64,000 bases of DNA from Neorhizobium galegae bv. officinalis (GTDB lineage: Bacteria; Pseudomonadota; Alphaproteobacteria; Rhizobiales; Rhizobiaceae). Numbering within the stretch: position 1 is the first letter of the stretch; every line of letters starts with the position of its first letter. The position numbers and the translations under genes are program-made. The stretch is from contig CCRI01000004.1 of NCBI GenBank assembly GCA_000985875.1, forward strand, positions 248,001-312,000. The letters run 5' to 3'. Below, piece by piece: positions 51,842 through 60,652 of the stretch. The notes beneath the pieces are model-generated. The model saw only the letters and a program-made list of their open reading frames with translations. It searched no databases and was not told the origin of the DNA.

Positions 51842-51981
51842 TCCGAACAAATCCAAAAAATATACCAGCCGAAGGCGAAGCTTGAGCGGTCGTCGGCCGC
51901 GCGCTGCAGCCTGCACGCGGTTGACCCGGAAGCCAACAGCAGAGCCCATGGGCGGGCCGACATGTTTAAAGTTGCATTAAT

Positions 51982-51999
51982 ATACAATTAAAGTTGTAT
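51982..51999. promoter_or_regulatory. AT-rich dyad upstream of the transpeptidase gene
   Basis: ATACAA and TTGTAT with a 6-bp centre, flanked by a related AAAGTTGCATTAA repeat, in the AT-rich 240-bp gap between divergent genes. AT content and symmetry stand out from surrounding DNA, so a promoter or operator is likely; the cognate factor is unknown. Confidence 0.4.
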
Positions 52000-52219
52000 T
52001 CGATCGCTTGGCGGAAAGTTAACCGACGTTTTGTCGGGCTGTAGACGTGCGGTGCCATATCCCCCGTCTGCGCCGTTCGGTGTATCGCGCGGCGATGGCA
52101 ATTTCGTCGCAGCCAGCCCTGTTACCAGGATTGCGGGGATACCGCCCGGCCTTGCCACCCGCCTCCTTGCTCCTCCGCCTCCCAAAACCTACATGTCTCC
52201 CGCCAACCTGGAGACGCCG

Positions 52220-52933
52220 ATGATCCTCGACGCCGCACGCCTTTCGCTCGCCAACCTTTTCGCACCCGAGACCCGTTCCGTCTTCTGGAAGACACTGGGC
52301 CTCACCGCCCTCGTGCTGATCGGCATCTGGTTCGGCTTGCGGGAGATCTTCATCCTCTATGCCTGGCCATGGTTCGCGGCCTTCTTTCCCGACCTGCCGG
52401 ATTGGGCGGGGTGGCTGACCCTGTTTGCGGCGATCTTCGCCGGCATCGGGCTGGCGCTGGCGCTCGCGTTGCTGATCGCGCCGATCACCGCCCTCATCGC
52501 CGGGCTGTTCCTCGACGATGTCGCGGAAGTCGTCGAAAAGCGCGATTATCCCAACGACGCGCCGGGCAGGGCGATGCCGCTCACCCAGGCGATTATCGGA
52601 TCGATCCAGTTCCTGGGCGTCGTCATTATCGGCAACATCATCGCGCTCTTCCTGCTGTTCATCCCCGGCATCAACCTGATCGCCTTCTTCATGGTGAACG
52701 GCTATCTGCTCGGCCGGGAGTTCTTCGAGTTCGCGGCGACGCGGTTCAGGACGCAGGCGGAAGCGCGGGCCTTCCGCGCCAAACATTCCTCCACCGTGTT
52801 CATGGCCGGCCTGCTGATCGCCTGTTTCCTGGCGATCCCGATCGTCAACCTTCTGACCCCGCTGTTCGCCGCCGGCCTGATGGTGCATCTCCACAAGGCT
52901 GTCTCGAAGCGCGATCCCGGCTTCAAGCTTTAG
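52220..52933 (+). CDS. EI24/CysZ-like integral membrane protein
   Basis: A 237-residue protein with at least four long hydrophobic segments (TLGLTALVLIGIWFGLREIF, AAIFAGIGLALALALLIAPI, FLGVVIIGNIIALFLLFIPG, VFMAGLLIACFLAIPIVNLL). The arrangement and the NGYLLGREFFEF motif match the EI24 domain shared with CysZ, a sulfate-uptake protein. Family members in rhizobia are mostly uncharacterised. I start at ATG 52220 because GGAG lies 7 bp upstream; an ATG nine codons earlier is possible. It converges on nth. Confidence 0.8.
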   Translation: MILDAARLSLANLFAPETRSVFWKTLGLTALVLIGIWFGLREIFILYAWPWFAAFFPDLPDWAGWLTLFAAIFAGIGLALALALLIAPITALIAGLFLDDVAEVVEKRDYPNDAPGRAMPLTQAIIGSIQFLGVVIIGNIIALFLLFIPGINLIAFFMVNGYLLGREFFEFAATRFRTQAEARAFRAKHSSTVFMAGLLIACFLAIPIVNLLTPLFAAGLMVHLHKAVSKRDPGFKL

Positions 52934-52965
52934 GCGGGCAGGGCGGAAGCGTCGTACGTCGCGGC

Positions 52966-53769
52966 CTATTCGACGGCCGCGCCGATGAGCTGCTGCGGGA
53001 GTTCCACCAATGGCGCCGGTACGTCGACGGTCTTTTCCGGCGAGCGACAGAGATCGGCAATCACGCAGCGCTCGCATTCCGGTTTTCGCGCCTTGCAGCA
53101 ATAACGGCCGTGCAGGATCAGCCAGTGATGGGCGTGAAAGAGATACTGGTCGGGGATCACCTTCAGGAGGTTTTCCTCCACCTCGTCGGGCGTCTTGCCC
53201 GGCGCCATCAGCAGGCGGTTGGCGATGCGGAAGACATGCGTGTCGACCGCCAGCGTCGGCACGCCGAAGGCCATTGACATCACCACATTCGCCGTCTTGC
53301 GGCCGACGCCCGGCAGGCGGATCAGCTCTTCGCGCGTCTTCGGCACCTCGGAACCGAACTCGTCGATCAGCATGCGACAGAGGGCGATGACGTTCTTCGC
53401 CTTGTTGCGGTAGAGGCCGATTGTCTTGATATATTGGGTGACGCCCTCTTCGCCCAGCGCCAGCATCTTTTCAGGCGTGTCGGCGATCTTGAACAGCGCC
53501 CGCGTCGCCTTGTTGACGCCGGCATCGGTCGCCTGGGCGGACAGTGCCACCGCCACGACCAGCGTGAACGGGTTTACATGCTCCAACTCGCCCTTAGGCT
53601 CCGGCCGCTGCACCGAAAAGCGGCGAAAGATCTCCTCCATCTCCGCCTTGGTGTAAGCGGACTTGAAGCGTTTCGGCTTGGCCGCCGGCTTGGGTGCGGC
53701 CCTGCCATCGGGCGTGTGATTTGACTTTTGCGGGGTGCTGGTTTTGGATCTGATCTTTGGAGTCGCCAT
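52966..53769 (-). CDS. nth: Endonuclease III (base-excision DNA glycosylase/AP lyase)
   Basis: A 267-residue Nth. The helix-hairpin-helix is LPGVGRKTANVVMSMAFG with catalytic Lys158, and the catalytic Asp is Asp176 in VDTHVFR. The iron-sulfur cluster ligands C225-x6-C232-x2-C235-x5-C241 are intact (CKARKPECERC). It removes oxidised pyrimidines and cuts the abasic site. A basic, Ala/Pro/Lys-rich N-terminal tail of about 35 residues precedes the domain. The start at 53769 matches family length, and it shares a 36-bp divergent promoter region with the DUF2244 gene. Confidence 0.95.
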   Translation of the reverse strand: MATPKIRSKTSTPQKSNHTPDGRAAPKPAAKPKRFKSAYTKAEMEEIFRRFSVQRPEPKGELEHVNPFTLVVAVALSAQATDAGVNKATRALFKIADTPEKMLALGEEGVTQYIKTIGLYRNKAKNVIALCRMLIDEFGSEVPKTREELIRLPGVGRKTANVVMSMAFGVPTLAVDTHVFRIANRLLMAPGKTPDEVEENLLKVIPDQYLFHAHHWLILHGRYCCKARKPECERCVIADLCRSPEKTVDVPAPLVELPQQLIGAAVE

Positions 53770-53805
53770 ATGCCTGTATAGGCATCCCGCAGGAGGGAAA
53801 TCAAC

Positions 53806-54288
53806 GTGGACGTTTCCGAGGATCAGCCCGTTTTCGCAGCCGAACTGACACCCTACCGTTCGCTCGGCAAGACGGGATTTCGTGTCGTGCTGGTGCTGAC
53901 GGGCGGGGTCTGCCTTCTCTATGGCGGCTTTTTCCTGATCACCGGCGCCTATCCGATCGGCTTCTTCTTCGGGCTGGATTTCCTCGGCCTCTACATTGCG
54001 CTGAAGATGAGCTACCGCTCCGGCCGCGCCCGAGAGGAAGTGACTGTCTCGCGCAGCAACCTTTCGATCCGGAAATTCTCGCCGGCGGGACGTGTCGTGG
54101 AGCATCGCTTCAATCCGTTCTGGGCGCGCTTCGACGTCCGCCGCCACGACGAGTTCGGCATCACCTCCATGTCTGTGACGGGCGAGGGGCGTGGCACCGA
54201 TATCGGCTCTTTCCTCAATCCGGACGATAGGGAAAGTTTCGCCAAGGCCTTCCGGGGAGCCCTGGCGACCGTCAAGCAGCGGGTTTGA
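53806..54288 (+). CDS. DUF2244 membrane protein
   Basis: A 160-residue protein with a GTG start directly after a strong AGGAGGG ribosome site. It has two hydrophobic segments (VVLVLTGGVCLLYGGFFLIT, PIGFFFGLDFLGLYIALKMS) followed by a basic cytoplasmic part (SYRSGRAREEVTVSRSNLSI) and a beta-rich tail. This is the DUF2244 layout, common in alphaproteobacteria and frequently beside nth, as here. No function is known. Confidence 0.85.
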   Translation: MDVSEDQPVFAAELTPYRSLGKTGFRVVLVLTGGVCLLYGGFFLITGAYPIGFFFGLDFLGLYIALKMSYRSGRAREEVTVSRSNLSIRKFSPAGRVVEHRFNPFWARFDVRRHDEFGITSMSVTGEGRGTDIGSFLNPDDRESFAKAFRGALATVKQRV

Positions 54289-54431
54289 ACGGTTGGCAAA
54301 CCTGCAATAGGGCAAGAAACGGGTGGTTTCGGTCAGGCCGAAGGCGCATCTAGGCAGCATACCAGTTGCACAGCGGTTTTTGCGCGCCCAAGGTCCGGGT
54401 TGGCCGGTGCGCGGCGCTGCAGAGGAGACAG

Positions 54432-55316
54432 ATGATGAACGCTCTCGCCCAGATCGATTCGCCGCCTATCGACGTGACGCCGGGTGGTTCCGACTACGAA
54501 ACCGTCCGCCGCGTCATCGAGATGATTACGCTCGACTATCGCGACCAGCCGTCGCTTGAGGCCATCGCTTCGGAACTCGGCCAGTCGCCGACCCAGCTCC
54601 AGAAAGTATTCACCCGCTGGGCCGGGCTGTCGCCCAAGGCTTTCCTTCAGGCCGTAACCCTCGATCATGCCAAGCGCCTGCTCGGCAAGGAGGAACTGCC
54701 GCTGCTCGAAGCCTCATACGAGCTCGGGCTTTCGGGTCCGGGAAGATTGCACGACCTGTTCGTCACCCATGAGGCGATGTCACCCGGCGAATGGAAGGCG
54801 CGCGGCGGCGGCCTGACGATCCGCTACGGCTTCCACCCGTCGCCCTTCGGCGAGGCACTGGTCATGGCGACGGATCGCGGTCTTTCTGGCCTTGCCTTTG
54901 CCGATCTCGGCCATGAACAGGCGGCGCTCGACGACATGATGCGCCGCTGGCCGAATGCCGAATACGTTCCCGACCAGGAGATGACGGCGCCCTATGTCGG
55001 CCGCGTCTTCGACCGCGCGAACTGGTCGTGCGACCGGCCGCTGAAGGTCGTGCTCATCGGCACCGACTTCCAGGTACGCGTCTGGCAGAGCCTGCTCAAG
55101 ATCCCGTTCGGCAAGGCCGCCACCTATTCCGACGTCGCAAACGACATCGGCCAGCCGACGGCGAGCCGCGCGGTGGGTGCGGCGGTCGGGGCGAACCCGA
55201 TCTCGTTCGTGGTGCCGTGTCATCGGGCGCTCGGCAAGAGCGGCGCGCTGACGGGTTATCACTGGGGGCTGACGCGCAAGCGGGCGATCCTGGGCTGGGA
55301 AGCGGGAAACGCGTAA
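54432..55316 (+). CDS. AraC-methyltransferase fusion: Ada-like methylated-DNA-protein-cysteine methyltransferase
   Basis: A 294-residue Ada-like protein lacking the N-terminal zinc domain. It has an AraC helix-turn-helix (about residues 20-110, ASELGQSPTQLQKVFTRWAG, ASYELGLSGPGRLHDLF) and a C-terminal MGMT domain with FQVRVWQSLLKIPFGKAATY and the active-site PCHR (VVPCHRALGKSG). It repairs O6-methylguanine by transfer to the Cys and probably acts as a transcription factor for alkylation response. Without the zinc domain it cannot sense methylphosphotriesters as E. coli Ada does. The start follows GAGGAG; a second ATG is adjacent. Confidence 0.9.
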   Translation: MMNALAQIDSPPIDVTPGGSDYETVRRVIEMITLDYRDQPSLEAIASELGQSPTQLQKVFTRWAGLSPKAFLQAVTLDHAKRLLGKEELPLLEASYELGLSGPGRLHDLFVTHEAMSPGEWKARGGGLTIRYGFHPSPFGEALVMATDRGLSGLAFADLGHEQAALDDMMRRWPNAEYVPDQEMTAPYVGRVFDRANWSCDRPLKVVLIGTDFQVRVWQSLLKIPFGKAATYSDVANDIGQPTASRAVGAAVGANPISFVVPCHRALGKSGALTGYHWGLTRKRAILGWEAGNA

Positions 55317-55445
55317 GGGGCCGAACGCCGCGACCCGGCAGATACCAGGTCGCCTGCAAACCATAGGCTGCCACTGAGGATTGCGGGATTGCCCATTGGG
55401 GCATATAAGCTATAGCTGAAATGATCATCGAAGGGACGCGGTCAG

Positions 55446-55694
55446 GTGCATGAGCGCAGATACCAGAGATCGAAAAGCTTCCTGGGCGCCAAGATCATCT
55501 TCAATGGCGATCATTCGACCTTCGACTGCATCGTGAAGGAAATCTCGGACGGCGGCGCGTTGATCAAGATCGAGAACGCCTTGTCCGTTCCGGAAAGCTT
55601 CGGCCTTGCCTTGTCAGATGGTCGACGTTTCGAATGCGAAGTCCGCTGGCGGCGGATCAATTCCCTCGGCGTAGAGTTCCTGACCGCTGCCTGA
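55446..55694 (+). CDS. PilZ-domain protein (putative c-di-GMP receptor)
   Basis: An 82-residue single PilZ domain beginning MHERRYQRSKSFLGAKIIF. The RxxxR-like start (residues ERRYQRSK) and DGGALIKIEN, which aligns with the DxSxxG motif (here SDGGA), are the c-di-GMP contacts. GTG start. It stands alone, so its partner is not shown; comparable small PilZ proteins regulate motility or polysaccharide export. It is followed by a convergent SorC regulator 29 bp after the stop. Confidence 0.8.
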   Translation: MHERRYQRSKSFLGAKIIFNGDHSTFDCIVKEISDGGALIKIENALSVPESFGLALSDGRRFECEVRWRRINSLGVEFLTAA

Positions 55695-55723
55695 TTGCCC
55701 GTCCGTTCACGCGCAGCCAGGGG

Positions 55724-56764
55724 TCAGGCTGCCCCTTGCGCGCTCTCGGAGGGCTCGTTCAGCCGCAGCAATTCCTTGGCCGCAGTCTCGTCGGTGATCA
55801 GCGTATGGCACCCGATCCTGCGGATCGTGGCGCGGATCGCCACCGCCCGGTGCGCGCCGCCCGACGACAGCACGATGTGCCGGGCCTTTTTCAGCGTATC
55901 GAGATCCACCGACATCACCCGCTCGTTCAGCTTGTGATCCACGGAGCGGCCTTCCTCGTCGAGAAAGTTGAACATCGTGTCGCAGACGCAGCCGGCGGCG
56001 ATCAGCCGGTCGAGTTCCGCCTTGGAGATGAAGCCTTCCGACAGCGAGGTCGAATGCGGGCCGATGTCGCCGCAGCTCACCACCGCGAGATCGAGGTTTT
56101 CGGCAAGGTCGTAGATCGTGTTGAGCCCGCACTGCTCGATCAGCGCCCGCTTGGTCTTGACCGAGTCCACAAGCAGTGGTGCCAGGAACATGTAACACTC
56201 GGCACCGAGTTGGCCCGCGAAACGCCAGGTGTAATCGATCGGATTGGTCTGGTGCACGGCGACGATGCCGCCGAGCAGCGAAACGACCTTGCAGTTCTTC
56301 CGCCGCGGCGGCCGAAAGCTGCCGAGCGAGGCGGTCATGGTGCGGCCCCAGCCGACGCCGATGGTCATGTCGTCCTGCACCACTTCGGAGAGGAATTGTC
56401 CGAGCGCCAGCCCGACGGAGCTGGCGAGCGCCGCAGCGCTGTTGTCGCGAGGAGCCGGCACGACCACGGCCTCGTCGAGGCCGTAAGCCTTTTCCAGCCG
56501 GATCGCCAGCTCGACGCAGGTGTCGATGCCCTCGCTGATCCAGATCTGCACCTCGGAGCGCTTCATCGCCTCGTCGAGCAGGCGGATTACCGTCGAGCGG
56601 CTCAATCCCAGCCGCTCGGCGACATCTTTCTGCGTCAATCCCTGGTTATAATAGAGCCACGCCGCCCTCAGCCTCATGGAGGCTGCTTCGGAATAGGCGG
56701 TATGGGTCTCGCGTCTGAGCCTAGCCAACGGGCCTCCGGGACGATCTTGGACAAGTGAGATCAT
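55724..56764 (-). CDS. SorC-family transcriptional regulator, divergent from tal
   Basis: A 346-residue SorC-type regulator. A short N-terminal tail leads to the helix-turn-helix (AAWLYYNQGLTQKDVAERLG, LSRSTVIRLLDEAMKRSEVQ), followed by the SorC sugar-binding domain with GVGWGRTMTASLGSF and LLGGIVAVHQTNPIDY. It is a different protein from the SorC at 40.8 kb. It faces the transaldolase gene over a 145-bp gap with two GACA...TGTC dyads, so tal is the expected target. The start at 56764 was chosen by family length; 28 more upstream codons are open but overlap the operators. Confidence 0.85.
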   Translation of the reverse strand: MISLVQDRPGGPLARLRRETHTAYSEAASMRLRAAWLYYNQGLTQKDVAERLGLSRSTVIRLLDEAMKRSEVQIWISEGIDTCVELAIRLEKAYGLDEAVVVPAPRDNSAAALASSVGLALGQFLSEVVQDDMTIGVGWGRTMTASLGSFRPPRRKNCKVVSLLGGIVAVHQTNPIDYTWRFAGQLGAECYMFLAPLLVDSVKTKRALIEQCGLNTIYDLAENLDLAVVSCGDIGPHSTSLSEGFISKAELDRLIAAGCVCDTMFNFLDEEGRSVDHKLNERVMSVDLDTLKKARHIVLSSGGAHRAVAIRATIRRIGCHTLITDETAAKELLRLNEPSESAQGAA

Positions 56765-56776
56765 ACTTGTTCCAGC

Positions 56777-56809
56777 TGACACATATGTCAATTCCGAAGG
56801 ACAAATGTC
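56777..56809. promoter_or_regulatory. Paired GACA...TGTC dyads in the SorC-tal divergent region
   Basis: TGACA-CATA-TGTCA (56777-56790) and GACA-AA-TGTC (56800-56809) share half-sites. They overlap the start of the regulator transcript and sit just upstream of the tal -35 box, fitting an operator pair for the SorC protein. Confidence 0.5.
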
Positions 56810-56839
56810 TTGACTTTTTAACCGTGGGCGGGGGATAGT
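56810..56839 (+). promoter_or_regulatory. Probable sigma-70 promoter of tal
   Basis: TTGACT (56810-56815), an 18-bp spacer and GATAGT (56834-56839), about 70 bp before the tal start. The spacer is one base longer than ideal. Confidence 0.5.
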
Positions 56840-56909
56840 TCTTATCAACGCGCCGGAGGAGCCAAATCGCGCAACAGGCGTTTAGTTCTCCATATCGAGG
56901 AATATTCGG

Positions 56910-57875
56910 ATGACGTCTAAACTAGAGCAGCTTCGTTCCATGACCACGGTCGTTGCCGATACCGGCGACATCGAGGCGGTCGCCCGCCTGAAACCCGTGG
57001 ATTGCACCACCAACCCGACCATCGTCCTGAAGGCGCTCGGCACGCCAATCTTTGCCGACAAGGTCCAGGAAGCGATCGCCTGGGGCCGCAAGCAGTCGGG
57101 CAACCCGGATGCCGTCGTGTCTGCCGTCGCCGACCGCCTGGCGATCACCGTCGGTGCCTCGCTTTCCGAACTGGTGCCGGGCCGCGTCTCGACCGAAGTC
57201 GATGCCGACCTTTCCTTCGACACGGAAGCGTCGATCGCCAAGGCCCGCCAGATCATCGCCGCCTACAAGGAGCGCGGCATCGAGCGTGACCGCATCCTGA
57301 TCAAGCTCGCCTCCACCTGGGAAGGCATCCGCGCCGCCGAAGTGCTGCAGAAGGAAGGCATCGACTGCAACCTGACGCTTCTCTTCTCCCAGGCCCAGGC
57401 AATCGCCTGCGCTGAAGCCAAAGTCTTCCTGATCTCGCCCTTCGTCGGCCGCATTCTCGACTGGTACAAGAAGTCGACCGGCCAGGACTACACGGCCGAG
57501 ACCGATCCGGGCGTCGTGTCCGTGCGCGCCATCTACAATTACTACAAGGCGAACGGCATCAAGACGATCGTGATGGGCGCTTCCTTCCGCAATGCCGGTG
57601 AAATCGAAGCGCTGGCCGGCTGCGACCGTCTGACGATCAGCCCGGCTCTGCTCGACGAGCTCGACAAGGATACCGGCAAGCTGGAGCGCAAGCTCGTGCC
57701 GGAGACCTTCAACGCAGAACCGTTGCAGTCGCTCGACGAAAAGTCCTTCCGCTGGATGCTGAACGAGGACGCCATGGCGACCGAAAAGCTCTCGGAAGGC
57801 ATCCGCGCCTTCGCCAAGGACCTCGCTTCGCTGCGCCAGATGGTCAAGAAGGAACTGACCCTCGCGGCCGCCTGA
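56910..57875 (+). CDS. tal: Transaldolase
   Basis: A 321-residue transaldolase of the TalB type that moves dihydroxyacetone units between sugar phosphates in the non-oxidative pentose phosphate pathway. Schiff-base Lys132 lies in [19 protein letters not shown], and [33 protein letters not shown] and TEDPGVVS-like [18 protein letters not shown] are conserved. Length is normal for TalB. A SorC regulator faces it and a clear terminator follows, so it is a single-gene unit under sugar-phosphate control. The ketose-phosphate flow from the polyol operon would pass through this enzyme. Confidence 0.95.
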   Translation: MTSKLEQLRSMTTVVADTGDIEAVARLKPVDCTTNPTIVLKALGTPIFADKVQEAIAWGRKQSGNPDAVVSAVADRLAITVGASLSELVPGRVSTEVDADLSFDTEASIAKARQIIAAYKERGIERDRILIKLASTWEGIRAAEVLQKEGIDCNLTLLFSQAQAIACAEAKVFLISPFVGRILDWYKKSTGQDYTAETDPGVVSVRAIYNYYKANGIKTIVMGASFRNAGEIEALAGCDRLTISPALLDELDKDTGKLERKLVPETFNAEPLQSLDEKSFRWMLNEDAMATEKLSEGIRAFAKDLASLRQMVKKELTLAAA

Positions 57876-57900
57876 TACCAGCTTCCACAGCCGGCATGAA

Positions 57901-57928
57901 GAAAGGCCCGTCTCGCGACGGGCCTTTC
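57901..57928 (+). terminator. Rho-independent terminator after tal
   Basis: GAAAGGCCCGTC and GACGGGCCTTTC form a perfect 12-bp stem with a TCGC loop, ending in TTTC. It lies 25 bp after the tal stop, before the convergent methyltransferase gene. Confidence 0.88.
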
Positions 57929-57961
57929 TGTATAGGCGAAAGCTCAGGTCCGCGCCTGGGA

Positions 57962-58759
57962 TCAGTCTGTCTTTTTGCTGACGAAAAGGCCGGTTTCCTT
58001 CTCCACCTCGAGCGCGCCGTTGCCGCGCTCGAATGCGGCGGCGATTGCTTCCCGGAACGCGTCCAATTGAGCCTCGTCCGCGCCGTCGCCGGGCGGGTAG
58101 GAAGTCAGCGCCAAAAACACGTCCTCTGGCTCCGTGATCCGCATTCTTGCGGGGTGTTGAGCAAAGGTGACATCGCCGAACCTCGCGCGCATCAGCTCCT
58201 CGGCCTTGTCGTATCCGAAGACGGCCGCGCTCGGATCGAACGGCTCGCTGCCGAACACGGTGGTGAGTTCGTAGATTTCGCGCATGTTGCCCATGCCATT
58301 GGTGGTGACGGCGAGAAAACCACCGGGCTTCAGCACACGGAACATTTCCGCGATGCCGGCTGCAGGAGCGGGCAGGTGGTAGAGCATATGCATGGCAATG
58401 ACGACATCGAAGCAATCGTGCTCGAAGGGCAGGGCGGCAGCGTCCGCCTGATGGCCTGTGACCGACCCAAAGGGTAGGGGCGCGCAGCGCGCCAGGGCCT
58501 CTTCCACCATTCCGGAGGACTGATCGGCAAGAGTTAGGTGGAGATTTTCAGGAACGTCGGTGATGACGGAGGCCCAGAACCAGGCCGGGCCGCAGCCGAT
58601 ATCCAGGACGCGGTCGCCCTCCCGCAGGGGCAGTTTCCGCGCAACCCACGGAAACCAGCCGGTTTCGGCGATCGTATATTCCCTGTTGAGGCGTCCACGG
58701 GCCGCGAGCTTGCTGCTGTCGGCATATTGAACGGCGTTGCCCGAGGTGATCGACGACAT
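57962..58759 (-). CDS. Class I SAM-dependent methyltransferase
   Basis: A 265-residue methyltransferase with the UbiE/COQ5-like fold. Motif I is VLDIGCGPAWFWAS (SAM binding), followed by LTLADQSSGMVEEALAR, the DVVIAMHMLYHLPAPAAGIA block and RVLKPGGFLAVTTNGMG. Substrate cannot be assigned. I start at 58759 (MSSITSGNA), as upstream in-frame sequence has no family resemblance. It is downstream of the MFS gene on the same strand but separated by 118 bp, so co-regulation is uncertain. Confidence 0.88.
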   Translation of the reverse strand: MSSITSGNAVQYADSSKLAARGRLNREYTIAETGWFPWVARKLPLREGDRVLDIGCGPAWFWASVITDVPENLHLTLADQSSGMVEEALARCAPLPFGSVTGHQADAAALPFEHDCFDVVIAMHMLYHLPAPAAGIAEMFRVLKPGGFLAVTTNGMGNMREIYELTTVFGSEPFDPSAAVFGYDKAEELMRARFGDVTFAQHPARMRITEPEDVFLALTSYPPGDGADEAQLDAFREAIAAAFERGNGALEVEKETGLFVSKKTD

Positions 58760-58877
58760 GATGCCTCCCGCGGCGGCTCGCTTTGCGCACCAAATATCAT
58801 ATCCGGCGAGTTTGCAGTTTTGCAACGGCAGGTAATCTCCGGCGGCGAATGACGGCCGCCGGAGAGGTATGGCGTGA

Positions 58878-60173
58878 TCAGGCCGGCTGCGGAACCAGCT
58901 TGGCAGCACCCGGCTTGCGCAGCAGCAGGACGGAAACCGCGGCGATCATGCACATCACGCCGGCGATCTGCAGGGCCGGCATATAGGTGTTGAAGTCGCT
59001 CTTCAGGAACCCGGCACCGAAGGCAGCGGTGGCCGCGCCGATCTGATGGCCGGCAAACACCCAGCCGAAGATCAGTCCGGCGCGTTCGCGGCCGAATTCG
59101 GCGGCGGCGAGCTTTACCGTCGGCGGCACGGTCGCCACCCAGTCGAGGCCGTAGAAGATCGCGAAGAGCGACAGCTCGACGAAGCTGAAACCCGAGAGGG
59201 AGAGGTAGACCAGCGACAGGCCGCGCAGGCCGTAGAACCAGAACAGCAGCCAGCGATTGTCATAGCGGTCCGATAGCCAGCCGGCGAAGATGGTGCCGAA
59301 GAAGTCGAAGATGCCGATGACCGCAAGCGTGCTGGCGGCGGTGACGGCGGCCATGCCGAAGTCGCCGCAGATCGAGATCCAATGGGTCTGGATCAGCCCG
59401 TTTGTCGAGAGGCCACAGACGAAGAACGTGCCGAACAGGACCCAGAAGGTTCCGCTCTTGGAAGCGTGCCGGAGCGCGCCGATCGGCGAATAGAGCGTCG
59501 CCAGGAACTTGTGGTCCTGCTTCGGCGCCGGCGTCACCGCGGTCTCGCCATAGGCAGGCAGGCCGACATCGGATGGATAGTCACGCATCAGAAGCAGGAC
59601 CAGCAGCATCGCGGCGGAGATGACGACGACCGTAAAGGTGAGCGCGGTGCGCCAGCCGTAGGCTTCCGTCATGGCGGCGAGCAGCGGCAGAAAGACGAGC
59701 TGGCCCGTGGCGTTGCTGGCGGTCATCAGGCCGACGACGAGGCCGCGGCTCTTGGAAAACCAGCGGGTTGCGACGGTGGCGCCGAGAACCAGCGCCGTCA
59801 TGCCGGTGCCGACGCCGATCACAACGCCCCAGAGTGCCACGAGCTGCCAGACCTGCGTCATGAACAACGACAGGACAATGCCGCCCATGATCAGCGCCAG
59901 GGCAAAGGCGACTACCTGGCGGACACCGAAATGGTTCATGAAGGCGGCGGCGAACGGCCCGAGCAGGCCGAAAAGCACGAGGCGCACGGCCATGGCCGAG
60001 GAGATGTCGGCGATATCCCAGCCGAACTCCTGATGCAGCGGCTGGATCATCACGCCCGCCGAGCCCATGGCGCCGGCGGTCGCCAGCATGGTCAGGAACG
60101 TGGTGACGGCGACCACCCATCCATAATGCAGATTTCTGGCCGCCATCCATTGGGCGGCGCGATTGGAGATCAT
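58878..60173 (-). CDS. Major facilitator superfamily transporter, MarR-controlled
   Basis: A 431-residue MFS permease with twelve predicted spans; it starts MISNRAAQWMAARNLHYGWV. The conserved loops are WFSKSRGLVVGLMTASNATG and LSDRYDNRW, the latter matching the DRxGRR-like cytoplasmic loop. It resembles anion and monocarboxylate transporters of the OFA group in its GWDI-containing N-terminus, but drug efflux cannot be excluded. A CGGGTATATACCCG operator 48 bp upstream of the start, matching one before the MarR gene, marks it as MarR-controlled. Confidence 0.88.
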   Translation of the reverse strand: MISNRAAQWMAARNLHYGWVVAVTTFLTMLATAGAMGSAGVMIQPLHQEFGWDIADISSAMAVRLVLFGLLGPFAAAFMNHFGVRQVVAFALALIMGGIVLSLFMTQVWQLVALWGVVIGVGTGMTALVLGATVATRWFSKSRGLVVGLMTASNATGQLVFLPLLAAMTEAYGWRTALTFTVVVISAAMLLVLLLMRDYPSDVGLPAYGETAVTPAPKQDHKFLATLYSPIGALRHASKSGTFWVLFGTFFVCGLSTNGLIQTHWISICGDFGMAAVTAASTLAVIGIFDFFGTIFAGWLSDRYDNRWLLFWFYGLRGLSLVYLSLSGFSFVELSLFAIFYGLDWVATVPPTVKLAAAEFGRERAGLIFGWVFAGHQIGAATAAFGAGFLKSDFNTYMPALQIAGVMCMIAAVSVLLLRKPGAAKLVPQPA

Positions 60174-60220
60174 GATCTGTCCCTTTCCTGGTCGTAGCCG
60201 CACCGGCAGCGTGATGAAAT

Positions 60221-60234
60221 CGGGTATATACCCG
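60221..60234. promoter_or_regulatory. MarR operator before the MFS gene
   Basis: CGGGTATATACCCG is a perfect 14-bp palindrome in the 74-bp gap between the MarR stop and MFS start. The same sequence forms the core of the site at 60653-60668, upstream of the MarR gene. Confidence 0.8.
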
Positions 60235-60247
60235 CTTCTGGTAAAAA

Positions 60248-60649
60248 TCAGAGGGCTGCAAGCAGTTCCTGCAGTTGCCTGGTTTTCTCGGCCCCGAGCC
60301 GGGCCTCGATGTCGTCCTGGACGCCGTCCCACAGCGGCGCGCCCTGTTTCAAGATCGCATGGCCCTGCGGCGCGATGGTCAGCATCGCTTCCCGCTGATC
60401 CTCGCCATGACCGATCGCCACCAGACCCATGCGCTCCAGCACCTTGGCATTGCGGCCGACCGTCGAGCGGTCCAGTTCCACTTGGGAAGCGAGATCGGTC
60501 AGCGAGATCGGCGCCAGCCGGTTGATGTTGCGCAGCAGGCTGAACTGCCCGATGTTGACGCCGAGCGGCACCAGGGCCTCGTCGTAATAGGAGGAGACCT
60601 TTCGGGAGGCTTTGCGCAGCAGGATGCAGTGGCATGTGTCGTTCGGCAT
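60248..60649 (-). CDS. MarR-family transcriptional regulator
   Basis: A 133-residue MarR-type regulator. The winged helix includes ISLTDLASQVELDRSTVGRN, KVLERMGLVAIGHGEDQREA and the wing MLTIAPQG. It is located directly upstream of the MFS gene in the same direction, and both genes have the same palindromic operator. The simplest reading is a repressor released by a toxic or imported compound. Ligand unknown. The ATG at 60649 lies 4 bp from the operator. Confidence 0.9.
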   Translation of the reverse strand: MPNDTCHCILLRKASRKVSSYYDEALVPLGVNIGQFSLLRNINRLAPISLTDLASQVELDRSTVGRNAKVLERMGLVAIGHGEDQREAMLTIAPQGHAILKQGAPLWDGVQDDIEARLGAEKTRQLQELLAAL

Positions 60650-60652
60650 GGA

